From assembly GCF_034335015.1 (NCBI RefSeq), contig NZ_JAWXXK010000010.1, positions 62,001 through 126,000 of the forward strand: a stretch of 64,000 nt of DNA. The letters run 5' to 3'. The translations under genes were made by a program, and so were the position numbers. A model generated the notes under the pieces. That model searched no databases. It was not told where the DNA came from and saw nothing but the letters and a program-made list of their open reading frames with translations. This stretch comes from Acutalibacter caecimuris_A (GTDB lineage: Bacteria > Bacillota > Clostridia > Oscillospirales > Acutalibacteraceae). Shown in pieces: positions 61,430-64,000 of this stretch (positions are counted from its first letter, which is position 1; the number at the start of each line of letters is the position of its first letter).

Positions 61430-62413
61430 TCAAAGCTCAGAAAGCAGTTTCAGCATCTCGTCCCGAATTCTATCATAGTAAACAATGCGGCGCATGGCGT
61501 TTTCGGCCTCTGAAACGCCCAGCGCCCGCTCCTCCAGGTCGAGGCCGGATCCCAGGGCGCGCTCCAGATTATAGGCCAGCCAGTCCAGCCTTACCATGTT
61601 ACCATCGTGCAGAATCGCCCAATCTTCAGGAAGCGCTCCTCCGGCTGCCCGATAAGCCGTAACAAAAGCACGGAGAAGCTCAGGCCGAAGCTCCAGAAAA
61701 TCACATCCTGCCCAGTTCAGGGCGGCTTCATAAAGCTCCAGATACGGGCTGCCGTAGGAAAGGCATTCCAGGTCGATCACCCGATAGGCGCCGCCGTTCC
61801 ACAGCACGTTTTTGGGGTCAAGATCATTGTGGCAGATGGCAGCCGCGCGGGGGAGAAAGGGGAGAGCGGAGTTTCCCCGCTCCTGAAGCAGACACAGCAG
61901 AGAGCGGTGAGGCTTCACCTCCGAAAACAACTCCCGGTTTTCCTTCTCCAGCCGAAGGAGAAGCTGATCCCAATCGATCGCTTCCGGTTTCTGAGAAACC
62001 GGCACGGCTTTGAGAGAAAGGCCATGAATGCGGGCGAGAGTTTTGCCGATCTCTTTGCAGTGGAATTCCCGAACCTCCCCGGCGGTCAGGGCCGTTCCCT
62101 CAAACCACGGAAATACATAAAAGTATTGCCCCTCAAGCTTTTGCAGCTTTTTGCCGTGGAAGGAAAGGGCGGGCAGAATGGGAAGCTTTTCCCGCTCCAG
62201 CAAAGCCTCCAGCTGTTCTGCCGCCGCGTAATTGGAAAGCGCGTCCTCCCGCGCCATAATGTCGGGGTTCAAAAGCTTTACGGCATAGCGCCCCTTTTCG
62301 GTAAACAGGGATTCCATGCGGTGCAAAAAGCCGCCGGTCAGCCGGGTCGGCGGGGCGAGAAGGGCGCCCAGGCCCAGCTCTTCACAAATCATCTGGTGGA
62401 TCATCTTATTCAT
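61430..62413 (-). CDS. APH/choline-kinase-like phosphotransferase
   Basis: The protein has 327 residues. The C-lobe has CHNDLDPKNVLW (catalytic Asp, Asn) and VIDLECLSYGSPYLELYE, the equivalents of the HxD and DFG motifs of aminoglycoside phosphotransferases and choline kinases. An N-lobe lysine is in GRYAVKLLNPDI. The substrate, a small amine or sugar alcohol, is undetermined. It lies 44 bp after the GNAT gene and likely shares its transcript. Confidence 0.88.
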   Translation of the reverse strand: MNKMIHQMICEELGLGALLAPPTRLTGGFLHRMESLFTEKGRYAVKLLNPDIMAREDALSNYAAAEQLEALLEREKLPILPALSFHGKKLQKLEGQYFYVFPWFEGTALTAGEVREFHCKEIGKTLARIHGLSLKAVPVSQKPEAIDWDQLLLRLEKENRELFSEVKPHRSLLCLLQERGNSALPFLPRAAAICHNDLDPKNVLWNGGAYRVIDLECLSYGSPYLELYEAALNWAGCDFLELRPELLRAFVTAYRAAGGALPEDWAILHDGNMVRLDWLAYNLERALGSGLDLEERALGVSEAENAMRRIVYYDRIRDEMLKLLSEL

Positions 62414-62457
62414 GAGGCTTCTCTCCGGTCGATTTGAGGCAGCATAGTAAAATGTCC

Positions 62458-63054
62458 TTACAAATAGAAAGATTGTCCCTCTTTTTTCGGGCGCAGATCG
62501 GAAGGCAGCAGGGAGTAAAGGGAAACGTCCACAATGCCCTTGTCCGGCCAGTAAAAGCCCTCCCGAATGGTGCCTTCCTTCTGAAAGCCGCAGCGCTCCA
62601 GCACCAGGATCCCCCGGTAATTGATAGGCAGCACATAAGCCTGGATTCGGTGCAGCTCTACCTTCTCCATCAGATATTCCGTTACCTCCCGCACCGCGCC
62701 GGAGGCATAGCCCTTCCCGAGAAACCGTCGGCTCAGGGTAAAGCGTATGGTGGCGGTTTCCACCTGGGGATCGATGTCAAAGATCTCAAAAACGCCTACC
62801 AGCTGGTGATTCCCCTCGTTTCCGTAGATCCCCAGCACCACGGCCTTCTTTTCCCGGAACAGCGCCTCCGCCTGCCGCAGCTTCGGGGCGCATTCCGAAA
62901 AAGAGCGCAAAGCGGCGGTGGGCGCAAAGCGATAATTCTCATCGTCTCCCATAATTTCCCACAGGGCTCTCAGGTCCAGCTCCGTCATGCGGGATAACGT
63001 GACTTTTTCACCCGTAATAAACGGAAAGCTGGAAAACAGCAGACTGGTTTTCAT
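62458..63054 (-). CDS. GNAT family N-acetyltransferase (RimJ/RimL type)
   Basis: The protein has 198 residues. The acetyl-CoA site is RRFLGKGYASGAVREVTEYL, equivalent to the Q/RxxGxG/A motif, and VLPINYRGILVLERCGFQKEG is the RimJ/RimL-type C-terminal motif. It acetylates a ribosomal protein or small substrate; the target is unknown. It lies between the HAD and phosphotransferase genes. Confidence 0.9.
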   Translation of the reverse strand: MKTSLLFSSFPFITGEKVTLSRMTELDLRALWEIMGDDENYRFAPTAALRSFSECAPKLRQAEALFREKKAVVLGIYGNEGNHQLVGVFEIFDIDPQVETATIRFTLSRRFLGKGYASGAVREVTEYLMEKVELHRIQAYVLPINYRGILVLERCGFQKEGTIREGFYWPDKGIVDVSLYSLLPSDLRPKKEGQSFYL

Positions 63055-63114
63055 AGTATGGATACTCCTTAGCTTACAAGAAACTTGCGTTTGTTTTCGA
63101 AACCGTCCCGCAGA

Positions 63115-63738
63115 TCATTCCAATAAGGAAAGAAGCTGCAAGGGCGTTTCCGCATGGATCGCGTCCGGAACCGTGCCGAAGCCGTACCCTGCGTGCAGGA
63201 AAGGAACACCCGCCTGCTTCGCGGCGTCCCGGTCTATTTCCGTGTCTCCGATATAAACAGGTTTTTTCAAATGATTGCGCTGCACCACCAGCTGAATATT
63301 TTCTCCCTTTTGCAGGCCCGTTTCCCCGCTGCACTCGAAGTCCTTAAAATAAGAAGCAAGGCGGTGGGCTTCCAGAAAAGCGGGAATATAGCCCTTGTTG
63401 CAGTTGCTCACAATAAAGAGCGGCGCCTTTGCGGAAAGCTCTGTGAGAAGAGCTTCGATCCCCTCGTACAGCCGCCCGCCGTGTTCACGAAGGTATTCAT
63501 TTTCCACTTGGCAGCAAAGCTCAAATAGCTCCAACCCCCGTTCGGTGGAAAGATAGGGGAAAAGCTTTGCCATTAGCGGAACGGCGGTCATTCCCATAAC
63601 GCACTCCAGCTCCTTCACGGTGGGTGGGCGCTTCACGTCCGGAATATCCTTCAAAGCGAGCTGCCAGGAAATGGCGGTGGGCTCAGCGGCGTCCCACAGG
63701 GTGCCGTCCAGGTCAAACAGGATCCCATCATATTTCAT
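63115..63738 (-). CDS. HAD-family hydrolase (phosphoglycolate phosphatase-like)
   Basis: ATG 63738 is chosen since GGGAG lies upstream and the HAD motif follows (MKYDGILFDLDGTLWDA). Length is 207 residues. Motif I is DLDGT, motif II is PLFIVSNCNKG, motif III is the LKKPVYIGDTEIDRDAAKQA region. A helical cap between I and II makes it subclass I, like Gph or beta-phosphoglucomutase. The start codon overlaps the stop of the upstream Fe-S protein. Confidence 0.9.
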   Translation of the reverse strand: MKYDGILFDLDGTLWDAAEPTAISWQLALKDIPDVKRPPTVKELECVMGMTAVPLMAKLFPYLSTERGLELFELCCQVENEYLREHGGRLYEGIEALLTELSAKAPLFIVSNCNKGYIPAFLEAHRLASYFKDFECSGETGLQKGENIQLVVQRNHLKKPVYIGDTEIDRDAAKQAGVPFLHAGYGFGTVPDAIHAETPLQLLSLLE

Positions 63739-64000
63739 AGTGATAACTCCCTTTTTAAGTAGTTTTGGGTATAGGGACAAATCTCAATGCACTTTCCGCA
63801 AAGAGTGATTTCTTTTCCCGTGCGCTCCAGCGCCAGCCTTCTTGCGGCCCGGCGGCAGCTTTCCACGTCCACCAGCCGTTCCCGTTCCACAGCAGTTTCC
63901 CACGGCGTGCCGGTAATGGCGCTTCCCGGGCAGGCGTTTTTACACCGTTCACAGCCTCCGCAACGGGAAGAAGAAATGGGAACTCCTACCCAGTCAAAAG
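63735..64000 (-). CDS. QueG-like double 4Fe-4S protein, 5' end outside window
   Basis: The last 88 codons are visible on the minus strand, ending at TGA 63737-63735, which overlaps the next start. The frame reads FDWVGVPISSSRCGGCERCK, then NACPGSAITG, and later ITLCGKCIEICPYTQNYLK. It has two CxxCxxC...CP cluster motifs as in the epoxyqueuosine reductase type and related double-cluster proteins. The other half of the gene lies beyond 64000. It heads the minus-strand HAD-GNAT-phosphotransferase group. Confidence 0.8.
   Translation of the reverse strand, partial: FDWVGVPISSSRCGGCERCKNACPGSAITGTPWETAVERERLVDVESCRRAARRLALERTGKEITLCGKCIEICPYTQNYLKRELSL

Overview
The window reads as a chromosome segment of an anaerobic, gut-type Clostridia member, most likely Oscillospiraceae/Ruminococcaceae. 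This is inference from the gene families: an Rnf complex with ApbE and a Gx transporter, XrtG/Firmicu-CTERM sorting, Rhs tips with swapped C-termini, MMPL plus heptad-rich secreted protein pairs, and abundant short palindromic intergenic repeats. Base composition is moderately GC-rich, and AT-rich islands mark the Rhs toxin/immunity tips and the intergenic repeats. No rRNA, tRNA or CRISPR array was seen.

Layout. 1-9020: the 3' part of an Rhs polymorphic toxin gene, its putative immunity gene, then a tandem array of displaced tip cassettes (core end + new toxin + putative immunity), ending in a truncated remnant. 9032-15439: an AraC-type regulator divergent from L-fucose isomerase, a DUF2961/GH172-type protein and a GH116-type glycosidase. 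15950-33401: a tyrosine recombinase, a 452-bp segment bounded by 27-bp perfect inverted repeats, and a long co-oriented gene run. That run encodes a Firmicu-CTERM surface protein, exosortase XrtG, a glycosyltransferase fused to an LtaS/MdoB-type domain, a membrane protein with a degenerate GGDEF, a QueD-like protein, a PTPS-related membrane protein, GT2-GtrA, REC-HD-GYP-GGDEF, HPt and a hybrid histidine kinase.

33862-36650: amidohydrolase, PnuC-type transporter and MFS permease. 36707-39432: threonine degradation (tdh, kbl) split by repeat elements. 39817-40800: aldo/keto reductase. 41059-48797: Rnf operon on the minus strand (lipoprotein, apbE, rnfC, D, G, E, A, NusG-II, Gx transporter) with no rnfB. 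49384-53615: MacB-like ABC exporter, YaaA, Bcp. 53691-59834: TetR, an MMPL exporter with three operator-like palindromes, a secreted heptad-rich protein and a second TetR. 59954-64000: radical SAM protein, then a minus-strand group of phosphotransferase, GNAT, HAD and the 3' end of a QueG-like 4Fe-4S protein.

The most striking feature is the putative invertible promoter at 16845-17296. A consensus-like promoter (TTGCAA, 17 bp, TAAAAT) lies just inside the left repeat and points away from the XrtG operon. Inverting the segment would place it about 57 nt upstream of the TTG start of the surface protein. A site-specific recombinase gene ends 40 bp away. The sequence therefore looks like an ON/OFF switch, captured OFF, for a complete XrtG surface-display locus followed by c-di-GMP and phosphorelay genes.
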